From Phocicoccus pinnipedialis (GTDB lineage: Bacteria; Bacillota; Bacilli; Staphylococcales; Salinicoccaceae), in the NCBI RefSeq assembly GCF_903994035.1, contig NZ_CAJEWB010000005.1, positions 158,407-222,406 on the forward strand: a stretch of DNA of 64,000 bases. Direction: 5' to 3'. Position 1 is the stretch's first letter, and every line of letters begins with the position of its first letter. The notes beneath the pieces were generated by a model. The model made no database searches. It was not told the DNA's origin and saw nothing but the letters and a program-made list of their open reading frames with translations. This document shows positions 8,721-18,165 of this stretch, one piece after another. Position numbers and translations under genes: made by a program.

Positions 8721-10110
8721 CGTCTTCATAAGCAATACCTATGCCAGTATAGCCATATATGATTGCAAAGATAAACCCAGAGTAACAAACTATAGCCCAT
8801 GGGAGATATTCAATTGTGGAGACGCCAAGTGTTGTAGCCATAAACACTCCAGCACTTGACCATGGAATGATTGGAACAACTACTGTTCCAGCGTCTTCTG
8901 TAGTTCTAGACAGGTTTTTCATTTTTAAGTTAAATTTTTGGTATGACTTACGATACATTTCTGCTGGAATGATTATCGATAGATATGAACTTCCTGTAAC
9001 GATAGCCATTATAATTCCAGATAATACTGTCGCAAGAATCAAATCTCCAACCCTTTTTACGATGAGAAGGAGTGTTTCAATAATAACGTCTAACGCTCCT
9101 ATCGCAGTCATTATGCCAGCGAATGAGAACGCACAGAATGCAATGAGTAATACACCAGTCATCGAAGCAAGACCACCTTGAGTAAGTAATCTAACAATAT
9201 CTGCAGGTGCTGTATCGACATTATCGATATAGCTGATCTCAAATCCAGACACAGCAATGGTGAATAGATCTTGTACGGCTGCACCTTGGAAAATAATTGC
9301 GAGAATTGCTGCAGTTATTGAACTCATTATGATTATTGGTAGCGTTGGTAATTTTTTCAACGCTCCAAATAAGATAAGTAACGGTGGAATAAGGAGTAAT
9401 ATATTGAATGAAAAATGTTCACTCAAATATGTAAGCATAACATCAATTTTTTCATTCGATACGTAAACGTTACTTTTTGCATTCATTCCAACAATTAAAT
9501 AAACGATTAGCGACAGAATTGCCGCTGGGATGGTCGTCCAAAACATGTGCTTAATATGCTCATAAAGATTTGAACCTGCAGCAATTGGTGCTAAGTTCGT
9601 TGTATCTGAAAGTGGAGAAAGTTTATCACCGAAATATGCACCTGCGATAATCGAACCCGCCGTTGCTGCAAGGTTAGCATCAAGTGTGCTTGCAATCGCC
9701 ATAAGCGCAACTCCAACGGTTCCAACCGATCCCCAGGACGTACCAGTAACAGTGGAAATTAAAGCGGCAATAATAAATGAGATTGCGATAATAAATTTAG
9801 GGCTAATCAACTGAATCCCATAATAGATAAACATTGGAATGATACCAGCTGCCATCCAAAGTGCAATTAGTAATCCGATAGATACAAGAATGAGAATAGC
9901 GGGTAGCGCCATTCTGAACTTATCTTGTATAGCAGATTCCATATCGCTCCATGTATATCCATTCTTAATTCCAATTAATCCAGTAAAAAGTGCCGCTAAA
10001 ATAAGTAATGGTTCGGGGTTTAGAGAAAAAATGCCATAACCGATACCAAGTAATAACATCATAAATATAATTGGGAGAAATGCTTCAAAACGGCTTAATT
10101 CTTTGTTCAT
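8704..10110 (-). CDS. nhaC: Na+/H+ antiporter, NhaC family
   Basis: 468-residue membrane protein with about 12 hydrophobic segments. Motifs of the NhaC family include TGTSWGSVGTVGVALMAIA, GAYFGDKLSPLSDTTNLAP and TEDAGTVVVPIIPWSSAGVFMATTL (the last split over two helices). The SDTTNL stretch carries the ion-binding Asp and Thr. Exchanges Na+ (or malate/lactate with Na+ in MleN relatives) for protons. It lies 23 nt downstream of iadA on the same strand and probably shares its transcript; an amino acid or dicarboxylate role linked to isoaspartate turnover is conceivable. Confidence 0.88.
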   Translation of the reverse strand: MNKELSRFEAFLPIIFMMLLLGIGYGIFSLNPEPLLILAALFTGLIGIKNGYTWSDMESAIQDKFRMALPAILILVSIGLLIALWMAAGIIPMFIYYGIQLISPKFIIAISFIIAALISTVTGTSWGSVGTVGVALMAIASTLDANLAATAGSIIAGAYFGDKLSPLSDTTNLAPIAAGSNLYEHIKHMFWTTIPAAILSLIVYLIVGMNAKSNVYVSNEKIDVMLTYLSEHFSFNILLLIPPLLILFGALKKLPTLPIIIMSSITAAILAIIFQGAAVQDLFTIAVSGFEISYIDNVDTAPADIVRLLTQGGLASMTGVLLIAFCAFSFAGIMTAIGALDVIIETLLLIVKRVGDLILATVLSGIIMAIVTGSSYLSIIIPAEMYRKSYQKFNLKMKNLSRTTEDAGTVVVPIIPWSSAGVFMATTLGVSTIEYLPWAIVCYSGFIFAIIYGYTGIGIAYEDEKTAD

Positions 10111-10133
10111 ATAACTACCTCAGATTCTGTATT

Positions 10134-11276
10134 TTAAAATGTATCTTTAACAATTATTTTCTTGTCTTTAATCATCCAATTTCCACGTGCTAGAAGACCT
10201 TCGAGTTCAAAGGTATCTCTATTTAAAATCATGATGTCTGCATCACGATTCTCTTCTAGACGGCCTTTTTGGTTCAATTTAAGTACGCGTGCAACGTTAC
10301 TTGTCACGAGAGAGATGATTTCCTGGATATCGCCACCATCACGTAGTAATTTTTGAATTTGTTCAAGAGTTGTCGTTGGTTTCGCAACGCCATATCCAAT
10401 AAGATTTCCGTTACTATCAAACTCGGGAAGGCTACCATAACCATCAGTTGAAATGGTTAGACGCGACATATCTCCTCCCATTGCCTTATATAAATTAACG
10501 CTATCCTTTGTCGTATCGCTTGCCGTTATATCGATGTAAGCACCAGTCTTTGCCAGCTCCATCGCATCTTCAAGTAAAGTCGTTGTACGATCAATATGAG
10601 TAACATATATATCTTGTGGTTTAACATCATATTTTTCAATAACGTCATGCAGTATTTTCAGACCATGCTTACCACCGCCGACATGAAAGTGTGTCACACC
10701 TGCTTTTTGTGCGAGCATACCAGCTACTGTAGTATCCGCAATAATTCTAGCGAGTTCTTCTTCAGTAGGAATTGACGATCTGAAATCATTGATTGCAATT
10801 TCAGCAGTACCGATGATTTTATCTATAAAAGTTATATCCTCTTTGATAGATCCAGTAAGTGTCGCAACTGGAAGATGATAGTTACCTGTATACATATATG
10901 CAGTGATTCCTTCAGTTTCAAGTGCGCGTGTTTTCGCAAGTAACGCGGATAACGGACGTGTAATACCATCAGTACCAATCAGGCCCACAACTGTTGTAAT
11001 TCCACCAGACACAATTTCTGTAATTTTGGACTCAGGAGTCCGTGTGTGAAAGCCACTTTCGCCACCGCCACCTAGAAGATGAATGTGTGGCTCAACAATT
11101 CCAGGTGTAACGATATTTTGTTTAGCGTCATATATTTCAATAGGAAGGTCTATAGATCTCAATTTTTCAATATCAATTTCACCTATTTTAATGATTTTAT
11201 CATTGAGTAAAAGTACGGAATGTCTTCCCTTGTACGATGGAGAGAATACTTCTGCATTTTCTAAAACTTTAAACAT
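10134..11276 (-). CDS. iadA: isoaspartyl dipeptidase (beta-aspartyl peptidase)
   Basis: 380-residue amidohydrolase-superfamily metalloenzyme that releases isoaspartate from beta-aspartyl dipeptides formed in protein damage. Metal ligands visible: H64 and H66 in GIVEPHIHLLGGGGE, the TGNYH loop, THFHVGGGKHG, YVTHIDR and the catalytic Asp in ISTDGYGSLPEFD. The GGGGESGFHTRTPE segment is specific to IadA, which separates it from dihydroorotases. Transcribed ahead of nhaC. The ATG has only a weak GGATG ribosome site. Confidence 0.92.
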   Translation of the reverse strand: MFKVLENAEVFSPSYKGRHSVLLLNDKIIKIGEIDIEKLRSIDLPIEIYDAKQNIVTPGIVEPHIHLLGGGGESGFHTRTPESKITEIVSGGITTVVGLIGTDGITRPLSALLAKTRALETEGITAYMYTGNYHLPVATLTGSIKEDITFIDKIIGTAEIAINDFRSSIPTEEELARIIADTTVAGMLAQKAGVTHFHVGGGKHGLKILHDVIEKYDVKPQDIYVTHIDRTTTLLEDAMELAKTGAYIDITASDTTKDSVNLYKAMGGDMSRLTISTDGYGSLPEFDSNGNLIGYGVAKPTTTLEQIQKLLRDGGDIQEIISLVTSNVARVLKLNQKGRLEENRDADIMILNRDTFELEGLLARGNWMIKDKKIIVKDTF

Positions 11277-11339
11277 GTTATCATCCTTTATAAATTTTAG
11301 TTATGTTAATGATAAACGAAATTTCGTGAATTATCTATA

Positions 11340-11370
11340 AAAAATAAAAAAACACGCATATTATGCGTGT
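11340..11370 (-). terminator. intrinsic terminator of doxX-like gene
   Basis: ACACGCAT and ATGCGTGT pair across a 3-nt loop. On the minus strand the hairpin is followed by a T-rich tract (the plus-strand A-rich run at 11339-11351). It lies 12 nt past the stop codon of the gene at 11382. Confidence 0.8.
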
Positions 11371-11381
11371 ATACGTATTAA

Positions 11382-11732
11382 TTAATTCTTACGAAATGTA
11401 CTTAAAAAGCTCGCAATGGAAAGAGCTGCAAGTGTCATTGCGGCTTTTGCCCCTTTATATCCGTCACCTGCTAAAAAGTGTTTCAGTGTCGCAACACTAG
11501 TTACTGAACCGACCATGAATGAACCAAGACGTCCGAACGTTTTACTTAAGAAAGATAGACCAAGTAGAACAGAACCAATCGCTTCAAAATATCCTGCAAC
11601 TTTCATTTGGTTGGCATTAACATTAAAATGTTTTTCGAAATCTTCTCCCATTTCACCATTAGCTTCTACTTTACTCATCCCATTTTCGAAGACGTTTTTT
11701 GCAACATATAGATTTGTTAAATATCGAAACAT
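11382..11732 (-). CDS. small DoxX-like integral membrane protein
   Basis: 116 residues with about three hydrophobic segments, the last two around residues 66-85 and 93-112. The start MFRYLTNLYVAKNVFENGMSKV and the pattern GYFEAIGSVLLGLSFL resemble DoxX/YqjF-type membrane proteins, but the match is by general pattern rather than a diagnostic motif. Role unknown; DoxX proteins are linked to redox or membrane stress. Single gene with a GGGAGAT ribosome site and its own terminator. Confidence 0.6.
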   Translation of the reverse strand: MFRYLTNLYVAKNVFENGMSKVEANGEMGEDFEKHFNVNANQMKVAGYFEAIGSVLLGLSFLSKTFGRLGSFMVGSVTSVATLKHFLAGDGYKGAKAAMTLAALSIASFLSTFRKN

Positions 11733-11817
11733 AATATCTCCCTTTCGAAATAAAGTTATGACTCATTATATAACAATTATCTTTTTTATTAAAAGGTAAA
11801 CGCTCATAGTAAGATGA

Positions 11818-12813
11818 TTAGTATATAACAATTGTTACTAATAGTGTTATAACAGAAATTAGTAACGACGTTACAAACACTGCAATCATTGGTTTAGTTG
11901 CTTTAGACAACAATGCTTGTAACGATACATTTAAACCAAGTCCAACCATTGCCATGATCATTAAGAAACGTGCGATCTGGTCGATATAAATAAGAATATT
12001 ATCGGGTATTGTAATAAATGTATTGAAAATCGCAAGTAATAAAAATCCAAATAAGAAATATGGAATATCTACGTTTGTTTTGCTAGAAGATGTCTTAGAA
12101 TTTTTTTGAACAAAGTAGTAAATGATAAACGATACTGGGATGAGTAAGAACACACGTCCAAGTTTAGCTAGAAGTGCGAACGCCATCGCATTATCACCAC
12201 CAGTACCTGCTGCAAGAACCACTTGTGCAATTTCATGAATACTGATTCCAGCCCAAATGCCGAAAACGGTATTACTGACTTTCAATGTAGGGTAAAGAAA
12301 TGAATAAGTGAGTGCAAATGCTGTGCCAATAAGTGCAATAATTCCGACACTGATGGCTGTATCTTCTTCATCTGAATCGAGTATTGAGCTAACTGCTGCA
12401 ATTGCTGAAGCGCCACAAATACCAGTTCCCACACCAAGTAGAAAAGCGATGCTCTTGTTGCCTTTTAAGTATTTGTTTAGAAGCATCATCAGACCAATGC
12501 TGAACATTATTACGAATACGCCAAAGATAAGTAGAGTCAGACCCTCATTAAAAATGATATATAGGTTAAGTTTTAACCCATAGAGAATAATTGCAGCACG
12601 CAGTAATTTTTTTGCTGAGAATTGAATACCACTTTGAAGTAGTATTGGATAACCGATCGTGTTTCTATAGATGATAGAAATAATGATCGCAACTGCCAGA
12701 GCGCCAACGCTACTAATTACTGGAAGCGATGCTAATAGATAGCTGACCAATGCAATAACAAATGTAAATAAAACACCTAGGAAAAATCTTGTGTTGACAC
12801 TTTTTTCTGCCAT
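11818..12813 (-). CDS. YeiH-family putative sulfate exporter (UPF0324)
   Basis: 331 residues with about ten membrane segments. Diagnostic blocks of the YeiH/UPF0324 family are present: GIQFSAKKLLRAAIILYGLKL, LLGVGTGICGASAIAAVSSI, GIWAGISIHEIAQVVLA and MVGLGLNVSLQAL. Family members are annotated as putative sulfate exporters, a weakly supported function. Strong GGAGGTG ribosome site. It is 50 nt downstream of ytoQ on the same strand but separated from it by a terminator. Confidence 0.88.
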   Translation of the reverse strand: MAEKSVNTRFFLGVLFTFVIALVSYLLASLPVISSVGALAVAIIISIIYRNTIGYPILLQSGIQFSAKKLLRAAIILYGLKLNLYIIFNEGLTLLIFGVFVIMFSIGLMMLLNKYLKGNKSIAFLLGVGTGICGASAIAAVSSILDSDEEDTAISVGIIALIGTAFALTYSFLYPTLKVSNTVFGIWAGISIHEIAQVVLAAGTGGDNAMAFALLAKLGRVFLLIPVSFIIYYFVQKNSKTSSSKTNVDIPYFLFGFLLLAIFNTFITIPDNILIYIDQIARFLMIMAMVGLGLNVSLQALLSKATKPMIAVFVTSLLISVITLLVTIVIY

Positions 12814-12835
12814 CAGAAATGCACCTCCATTAATA

Positions 12836-12859
12836 AAAAGACTCCCTATATTAGGGAGT
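12836..12859 (-). terminator. intrinsic terminator after ytoQ
   Basis: ACTCCCTA and TAGGGAGT form a perfect 8-bp stem with loop TAT; on the minus strand it is followed by CTTTTTATT. Confidence 0.85.
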
Positions 12860-12863
12860 AGTT

Positions 12864-13304
12864 TTACTTATAAATGTATTCTAACACGCGTACAGCTTGT
12901 TCAACAGATTCACATACAACATTTGCTTTGTTTGATAACTCTTTTAGTGGATGAATCAGTGTTTCTGGTCGAATTATAATGAGTGGCTTACCATGTGCAA
13001 CAGCGCTTGAGGCATCCATAGCTGTATTCCACTGCTTATATTCTTCACCAAATAACGCGATTACAATGTCAGATTTTTTTAGCATGATTTCTGTGCGTAA
13101 ATTATTGATGCTTGAAGCAGCATTATCATGGTAATACTTATTTGGTTGTTCACCCAAGATTTGAGCGCCTATTTCATCAGAAAAATTATGATTTGTCTGT
13201 GGAGAGACAAATGAAATTGGCAATCCTTTTTTAGAAACGAGTGTTTTTATCTCATCACGCCAAGGTGTGTGAATTTCACCTGCAAGATATACTGTTAGTT
13301 CCAT
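12864..13304 (-). CDS. ytoQ: YtoQ family protein
   Basis: 146 residues, the usual length of YtoQ. Recognised from MxxTVYLAGEIHTPWRDEI, SPQTNHNFSDEIGAQILG, and the acidic loop KSDIVIALFGEEYKQWNTAMDA. The fold is related to nucleoside 2-deoxyribosyltransferase-like Rossmann proteins; the cellular function is not established. Strong TAGGAGGAA ribosome site, single gene. Confidence 0.88.
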   Translation of the reverse strand: MELTVYLAGEIHTPWRDEIKTLVSKKGLPISFVSPQTNHNFSDEIGAQILGEQPNKYYHDNAASSINNLRTEIMLKKSDIVIALFGEEYKQWNTAMDASSAVAHGKPLIIIRPETLIHPLKELSNKANVVCESVEQAVRVLEYIYK

Positions 13305-13398
13305 AATATTCCTCCTAAATGTGTACTGCTTAATACTATATACCTTTTTTAATTTATGATAAAATGATAGACGATAGATTGATAAGGGGAAAAGATAT

Positions 13399-14067
13399 AT
13401 GAGGATAGCTTTATTTGATTTCGACGGAACGATTTACCCTCATGAAACATTTGAGACACTCAGATTACACATGAGAGACAATCCTAAATATAAAAAATAT
13501 TATAAGCATTTTGTAGTGAGATTTGCACCAAGTTATTTTGGATACAAGTTGAGACTCGTCCCTAAACTAAAAATGCAGTTTAAAGCATTGGAATCATACG
13601 TGCACGCATTTAAAGGAATGTCCAAAGAAGATTTAGAAGATTTCTTTAAGATAGTAGCAGAGGACATGAGAAAAGAGTTGCGTGAAGAAATTCTAGAACG
13701 TATTGATGAGCTAAGAAATAATGATTACTACACAATTTTAATTTCTGGCGCATTTACACCACTGTTAGAAGCACTTTTCCCAAACAAGTTCGATCACATC
13801 ATTGGTTCTACTGTGAATTATGAAAATAATAAAGTAGATACAAAACAACCATTCAAACGTGTCTTTGGAACGAAGAAGATTGAACTTATTAGAACTCATT
13901 TTAAAGGTAAAAATGTTGACTGGCATAATAGTCAAGCATATAGCGATAGCCTCTCAGATTTGAGCATGTTGAACCTAGTAGGTGAACCAGTTGCGGTTTA
14001 TCCGGATAACTCACTTACTAAGATTGCGGAGGCAAACAACTGGGAAATCATATCAAAGAATAAATAG
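13399..14067 (+). CDS. HAD-superfamily hydrolase, subfamily IB (SerB/PSP-like)
   Basis: 222 residues. Motif I is FDFDGTIYP (residues 6-14, nucleophile Asp), motif II lies in TILISGAFTPLLEAL (Ser), and motif III/IV in YSDSLSDLSML. The helical cap between motif I and II places it with phosphoserine phosphatase-like HAD-IB enzymes, so a small phosphomonoester substrate is likely but not identifiable. Followed after 14 nt by the PH-domain gene, so both are co-transcribed. Confidence 0.85.
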   Translation: MRIALFDFDGTIYPHETFETLRLHMRDNPKYKKYYKHFVVRFAPSYFGYKLRLVPKLKMQFKALESYVHAFKGMSKEDLEDFFKIVAEDMRKELREEILERIDELRNNDYYTILISGAFTPLLEALFPNKFDHIIGSTVNYENNKVDTKQPFKRVFGTKKIELIRTHFKGKNVDWHNSQAYSDSLSDLSMLNLVGEPVAVYPDNSLTKIAEANNWEIISKNK

Positions 14068-14081
14068 TTAGAGGAGATATT

Positions 14082-14411
14082 ATGAGTTTAAATAAAATCA
14101 GTTCTAGTGAGCTGTATCCAACAGAGTCATTCGGACCTTCTGTACTTGGAACACTCATTTATAAAGTTGGAGATCAGACTGAGTTTAAAGGCGCATATAT
14201 TACGACTAACGAACGCATTATCATGAACGTAGATATGATGGGCGAGGAATACAGACGTGTATTTTCATATGCGGATATTATAGACGTATATATAAATGAT
14301 AAAGGACTCTTTATTGAGTTCCCTGATGGAATGGGAAAAATCGTAATGGTTAATATTGAAGATGGAGATACGAACGCATTCGTAACTTATGTTAAAGATA
14401 AATTAAACTAA
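14082..14411 (+). CDS. small PH-like domain protein
   Basis: 109 residues, cytoplasmic, no membrane segment. The pattern of short strands ending in a C-terminal helix, with GAYITTNERIIM and YADIIDVYINDKGLFIEF, resembles bacterial PH (YokE-like) domains. Function unknown. RBS AGAGGAGATATT. Co-transcribed with the HAD hydrolase. Confidence 0.6.
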   Translation: MSLNKISSSELYPTESFGPSVLGTLIYKVGDQTEFKGAYITTNERIIMNVDMMGEEYRRVFSYADIIDVYINDKGLFIEFPDGMGKIVMVNIEDGDTNAFVTYVKDKLN

Positions 14412-14511
14412 TCATACAAGTAAGACAATTAAATGCTGTTAACGCTTTTATAGTTTACATATGAAGCGTATAATTGAAGATATTAAAATATACTAAGGAG
14501 TTTCGATTTTA

Positions 14512-15987
14512 ATGAGTACAAATGACAGAAAAGAAATCGTCTTAATCGGTGGCGGTATTATGAGTGCAACTCTTGGTACACTGATCAGTGAATTAGAGCC
14601 TAACTGGAATATTAAGATGTTCGAAAAACTTGATGAACCTGCTCGAGAAAGTACGAACCCATGGAATAACGCTGGCACAGGACATGCTGCATTATGCGAG
14701 CTAAACTACACTTCTGAAGATGAGAACAAAAATATTGATATGACTAAGGCAATCAATGTGAATGAGCAATTCCAAGTATCGCTTCAGTATTGGTCATATT
14801 TAGTGAATGAAAACAAACTTTCAAATCCTGAAGAATTCATTAATTCAGTTCCACACTTGAGCTTTGTAGAAGGTGAAGAGAACGTGGACTTTTTAAGAAG
14901 AAGACAAGAATTAATGAGTACTAATCCATTGTTTGAAGGAATGGAGTTTACAGACGATAGAGAAGTATTAAAAGAATGGATTCCATTAATGATGGAAGGT
15001 CGTACTTATGATGAAAAGATTGCAGCAACATTTTCTGATAAAGGTACAGATGTGAACTTTGGATCACTGACAACACAGTTATTCGATAATTTAGAAGAAA
15101 GCGGAGCTATGCTTTCTTACGGGCATGAAGTAAAATCAATAAAGCGTATGGATAACGGTAAGTGGGAAATTAAAGTTTTAGATTTATCATCAGATGCAGT
15201 AGAATTCCATATTGCTGATTTTGTGTTTATCGGTGCAGGTGGAGCAAGTCTACCATTACTACAAAAAACTAAGATTCCTGAGTCTAAAAATATTGGTGGT
15301 TTTCCAGTAAGCGGCTTATTCCTAGTATGTGATGATGAAGAAATAGCAAATAAACATGACGGTAAAGTTTATGGTAAAGCAAAAGTTGGTGCACCACCAA
15401 TGTCAGTACCACACCTTGACACACGCTATATCGACGGTAAAAAGTCACTATTATTTGGACCATTCGCTGGATTTACGCCTAAGTTCTTAAAAGAGGGTTC
15501 ATACTTCGACTTGTTCGGTTCACTAAAAGCAAACAACCTCTTAACTATGATGGCTGCTGGTGTGAAAGAAATGAGCTTAACTAAATACCTTATTGGTGAA
15601 TTGATGTTAAGCGAAGAACAAAGAATCGATGCATTGCGTGAATTTGTTCCTGAAGCTAAATCTAGCGACTGGAGAATAGCTGTAGCTGGTCAACGCGTTC
15701 AAGTCATTAAAGATACTGATAAAGGTAAAGGCACATTAATGTTTGGTACAGAGGTTATCGTTTCAGAAGACGGTTCTGTAGCAGCATTACTCGGTGCTTC
15801 ACCAGGAGCTTCAACAGCGACTAGCGCAATGCTAAATGTATTAAAACAGTCATTCCCAGAACAGTACTCTTCATGGGAAGACCAACTAACTGAAATGATT
15901 CCATCATATGGACAAGCGTTAGCAGAAAACAAAGAACTCTTTAAGAAGATTGATAAAGATGTACGTAAAACCCTCAAATTAAATTAA
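14512..15987 (+). CDS. mqo: malate:quinone oxidoreductase
   Basis: 491 residues. FAD-linked peripheral membrane enzyme that oxidises malate to oxaloacetate and passes electrons to quinone, bypassing NAD-dependent malate dehydrogenase. The N-terminal dinucleotide fold [18 protein letters not shown] (residues 8-25), the substrate loop [20 protein letters not shown] (split over helices) and the C-terminal [16 protein letters not shown] are all conserved Mqo blocks. Full length. Monocistronic, with an ACTAAGGAG ribosome site and a strong terminator. Confidence 0.96.
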   Translation: MSTNDRKEIVLIGGGIMSATLGTLISELEPNWNIKMFEKLDEPARESTNPWNNAGTGHAALCELNYTSEDENKNIDMTKAINVNEQFQVSLQYWSYLVNENKLSNPEEFINSVPHLSFVEGEENVDFLRRRQELMSTNPLFEGMEFTDDREVLKEWIPLMMEGRTYDEKIAATFSDKGTDVNFGSLTTQLFDNLEESGAMLSYGHEVKSIKRMDNGKWEIKVLDLSSDAVEFHIADFVFIGAGGASLPLLQKTKIPESKNIGGFPVSGLFLVCDDEEIANKHDGKVYGKAKVGAPPMSVPHLDTRYIDGKKSLLFGPFAGFTPKFLKEGSYFDLFGSLKANNLLTMMAAGVKEMSLTKYLIGELMLSEEQRIDALREFVPEAKSSDWRIAVAGQRVQVIKDTDKGKGTLMFGTEVIVSEDGSVAALLGASPGASTATSAMLNVLKQSFPEQYSSWEDQLTEMIPSYGQALAENKELFKKIDKDVRKTLKLN

Positions 15988-15998
15988 TATTCCTAAAC

Positions 15999-16040
15999 AA
16001 CACTATGTGATGCAGTGTAATATCACATAGTGTTATTTTT
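15999..16040 (+). terminator. intrinsic terminator of mqo
   Basis: AACACTATGTGAT and ATCACATAGTGTT form a perfect 13-bp stem around a 10-nt loop, followed by ATTTTT. Confidence 0.9.
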
Positions 16041-16133
16041 ATGTGGAAAGTCTTTAAAAACGTGATATAATAAGATAAGTTAACGTAACGCCTAGCGTTA
16101 TATATAGTGTTATTATGTAAAGGAGTACCGATT

Positions 16134-16973
16134 ATGAGTCAACAAAATCAAATTTATTATACTACAGCACAAGTGACTGATATGGTAGAACTTTCGGATC
16201 AGAACGTACGTAAATATGTTCGTATGCTAGAAGAGCGTGGATACGATGTTGCTAAAGATGAGCACCAGAGACGTCTGTTTTCACAAAATGATGTGAGCGT
16301 TCTAAACGAAATGATTCGAACGTCAAAAACGCCAGGCTTCACACTTGAACTTGCTGCCGATGAAATCATGAAAAACTTAGATGAGATTGTTTCAAAAAAT
16401 GAAATCGATACTGACGATAACAGAGGAACAAATGAAGACATTCTAAAGGTATTAGAAAAAGTTTTAGTTAAACTAGACGAAATGCGCCAAGAAAATATTG
16501 TTCTAAGAGAAAACGTGAGCCACCTTGTATCGAGATTAGAAGAATACGATGCACGTATTTTAGAGGTGGGGAACGAACAAAAATTAATTTCTACTCAAAT
16601 GGAAGAAATTAAGGAACAGACAGAACCTCAGAATGAAAAAACTCAACAAGTGACAGCGTCTACTGAAACGACAGTTGAAGAAGAAAAATCACGTGAAATA
16701 GAGACAAAATCTGACTCTAGCGAAGCTAATACAACTGGAGATATGAAAGGAACAGAAGAATCTACAGAAACAGCTGAAGAAGAGAAATCAGAAACCTCAT
16801 CAAATATTGATATGAGTAAGTATGAAGATCCGATGGAAGCAATCGAAGTACCTGAAGACAACAAAGAGACGATAAAAACGAATGAAGATACACAAACTAA
16901 AATACCAGAACAAACACGTCCAGTTGAAGAACCAAAGAAAAAAGGATTCTTTGCAAGACTGTTCGGAAATTAA
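16134..16973 (+). CDS. MerR-like HTH protein with coiled coil and basic C-terminal tail
   Basis: 279 residues from the ATG behind AAAGGAG; an upstream in-frame start has no ribosome site. Residues 1-65 form a MerR-type winged helix (YYTTAQVTDMVELSDQNVRKYVRMLEE, then DEHQRRLFSQNDVSVLNEM). Residues 85-160 are a coiled coil (LKVLEKVLVKLDEMRQENIVLRENV region), 165-255 a Glu/Thr/Ser-rich linker, and the end is KKKGFFARLFGN, a short amphipathic basic tail that could touch the membrane. This layout recalls RacA, the chromosome-anchoring protein of Bacillus, but no effector domain or specific homology to RacA is evident. Monocistronic. Role unknown. Confidence 0.65.
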   Translation: MSQQNQIYYTTAQVTDMVELSDQNVRKYVRMLEERGYDVAKDEHQRRLFSQNDVSVLNEMIRTSKTPGFTLELAADEIMKNLDEIVSKNEIDTDDNRGTNEDILKVLEKVLVKLDEMRQENIVLRENVSHLVSRLEEYDARILEVGNEQKLISTQMEEIKEQTEPQNEKTQQVTASTETTVEEEKSREIETKSDSSEANTTGDMKGTEESTETAEEEKSETSSNIDMSKYEDPMEAIEVPEDNKETIKTNEDTQTKIPEQTRPVEEPKKKGFFARLFGN

Positions 16974-16981
16974 ATAAAGAG

Positions 16982-17016
16982 GGCATGTTACTTGAAAGTC
17001 GGGTAACATGCCTTTT
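16982..17016 (+). terminator. intrinsic terminator after MerR-like gene
   Basis: GGCATGTTAC and GTAACATGCC pair fully across an 11-nt loop; tail TTTTGTTT. Confidence 0.88.
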
Positions 17017-17077
17017 GTTTAATTCATCAATAGATTTTATAATATCGTGTTAAAGATTGAATCAACGGTATAATCCA

Positions 17078-17941
17078 CTAATCTTCCGGATTATATTCCA
17101 AATCATGTAAATCGTGATAGCGTCTCTTCGACTCTACCATCATCCTCTCCATCTTCTGGATATCATTCGTTCTAATAGCATCTTCCATACGTTCTATTTC
17201 ATCTTTGAACAATGTAATATGACGCAACAGATGATTCTTATTCATTAAAAATAATTCTGGCCACAGCTTTTCATTTATATTTGTAATACGTGTCAAATCA
17301 CGGTAACTATCGCCGGTATAACGCTTAGAGTTACGCTCTATATCGTCACTATTGATAAGTGATACAGCAATAACGTGTGCGAGTTGCGATGTAAACCCAA
17401 TGACTTCATCATGAAATTCTGGTGTGACCTTAGAAACGTTACCAAAGCCAAGTTTTTTTACGAAATTCTCAAGAAACATTATATTCTCATGTTTATTTTT
17501 CTTAGTTGGTGTGATAATGTAGTTTGCATTTTGAAATATGTCACGGCTTGAAAAACCAAGTCCACGACTCTCACGTCCCGCCATCGGATGTCCAAACACA
17601 AAATCGATTTTACTATGAAGTAACGGTTCTATCTCTGCAATAATACTTTCCTTTACACCAGTCACATCTGTTAAAATCGCGTTTGGCTTGAAATATGGCG
17701 CATAACTTTCTACCATATTCTTTAAAGTCATTGGATATACCGAGAAAATAACAAGATCCGCTTCAGGTATTATTTCTTTAAAATCGGTATAACCTTTATT
17801 GATTATATCAAGTTTTTCCGCTTCTCTAAGCGTATCTACATTAATATCTATTGCATATATATTATAATCTTTAAACGAATGTCTGATGGACTTAGCAAAG
17901 GACCCACCAATATTTCCAAGCCCTACGATTACTACATTCAT
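17078..17941 (-). CDS. tyrA: prephenate dehydrogenase, no ACT domain
   Basis: 287 residues. NAD(P)-dependent oxidative decarboxylation of prephenate to 4-hydroxyphenylpyruvate in tyrosine synthesis. Rossmann motif GLGNIGGS at 7-14 and the catalytic region FGHPMAGRESRG with His118. Bacillus and Staphylococcus enzymes of about 365 residues carry a C-terminal ACT domain for feedback; this protein stops after the dimerisation helices, so that allosteric module is absent. Transcribed leftwards, divergent from aroF-aroQ, with a GGAGGTAAG ribosome site. With tyrosine feedback reduced at this step, control may rest on the attenuator of the aro operon. Confidence 0.9.
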   Translation of the reverse strand: MNVVIVGLGNIGGSFAKSIRHSFKDYNIYAIDINVDTLREAEKLDIINKGYTDFKEIIPEADLVIFSVYPMTLKNMVESYAPYFKPNAILTDVTGVKESIIAEIEPLLHSKIDFVFGHPMAGRESRGLGFSSRDIFQNANYIITPTKKNKHENIMFLENFVKKLGFGNVSKVTPEFHDEVIGFTSQLAHVIAVSLINSDDIERNSKRYTGDSYRDLTRITNINEKLWPELFLMNKNHLLRHITLFKDEIERMEDAIRTNDIQKMERMMVESKRRYHDLHDLEYNPED

Positions 17942-18040
17942 AGCTTACCTCCGAATGATTGATACACTTATTTTATAGATTGATTAAAATTTAATCAAAT
18001 TTCAAAATAGTTAATATATTTAAAAAACTTTCCAATTTGT

Positions 18041-18069
18041 TTGACAAGTATAAATTATGTGTTTATAAT
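18041..18069 (+). promoter_or_regulatory. consensus sigma-A promoter of the aroF leader
   Basis: TTGACA (18041-18046), exact 17-bp spacer, TATAAT (18064-18069). Transcription would start near 18076 and give an about 290-nt leader before aroF. Perfect -35 and -10 boxes suggest strong initiation, as expected for an operon controlled by attenuation. Confidence 0.9.
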
Positions 18070-18102
18070 TCAATTCAACACATTATAGAGAAGGCGATTT
18101 TT

Positions 18103-18165
18103 ATGTTGAATTTAAATATTACTCAACTCAATAATGTAAATCGATTTTACTTTGGCTATTACTGA
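18103..18165 (+). CDS. 20-residue Phe/Tyr-rich leader peptide of aroF-aroQ
   Basis: ATG with AGAAGGCG eight bases upstream opens a 20-codon frame ending in TGA. The last seven residues are RFYFGYY: five of the final six codons are Phe or Tyr. It lies between a consensus promoter and a chain of alternative hairpins, directly before DAHP synthase and chorismate mutase. By analogy with enterobacterial trp, phe and his leaders, ribosome stalling at the aromatic codons would sense charged tRNA-Phe and tRNA-Tyr. Too short for ordinary gene finders. Confidence 0.8.
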   Translation: MLNLNITQLNNVNRFYFGYY

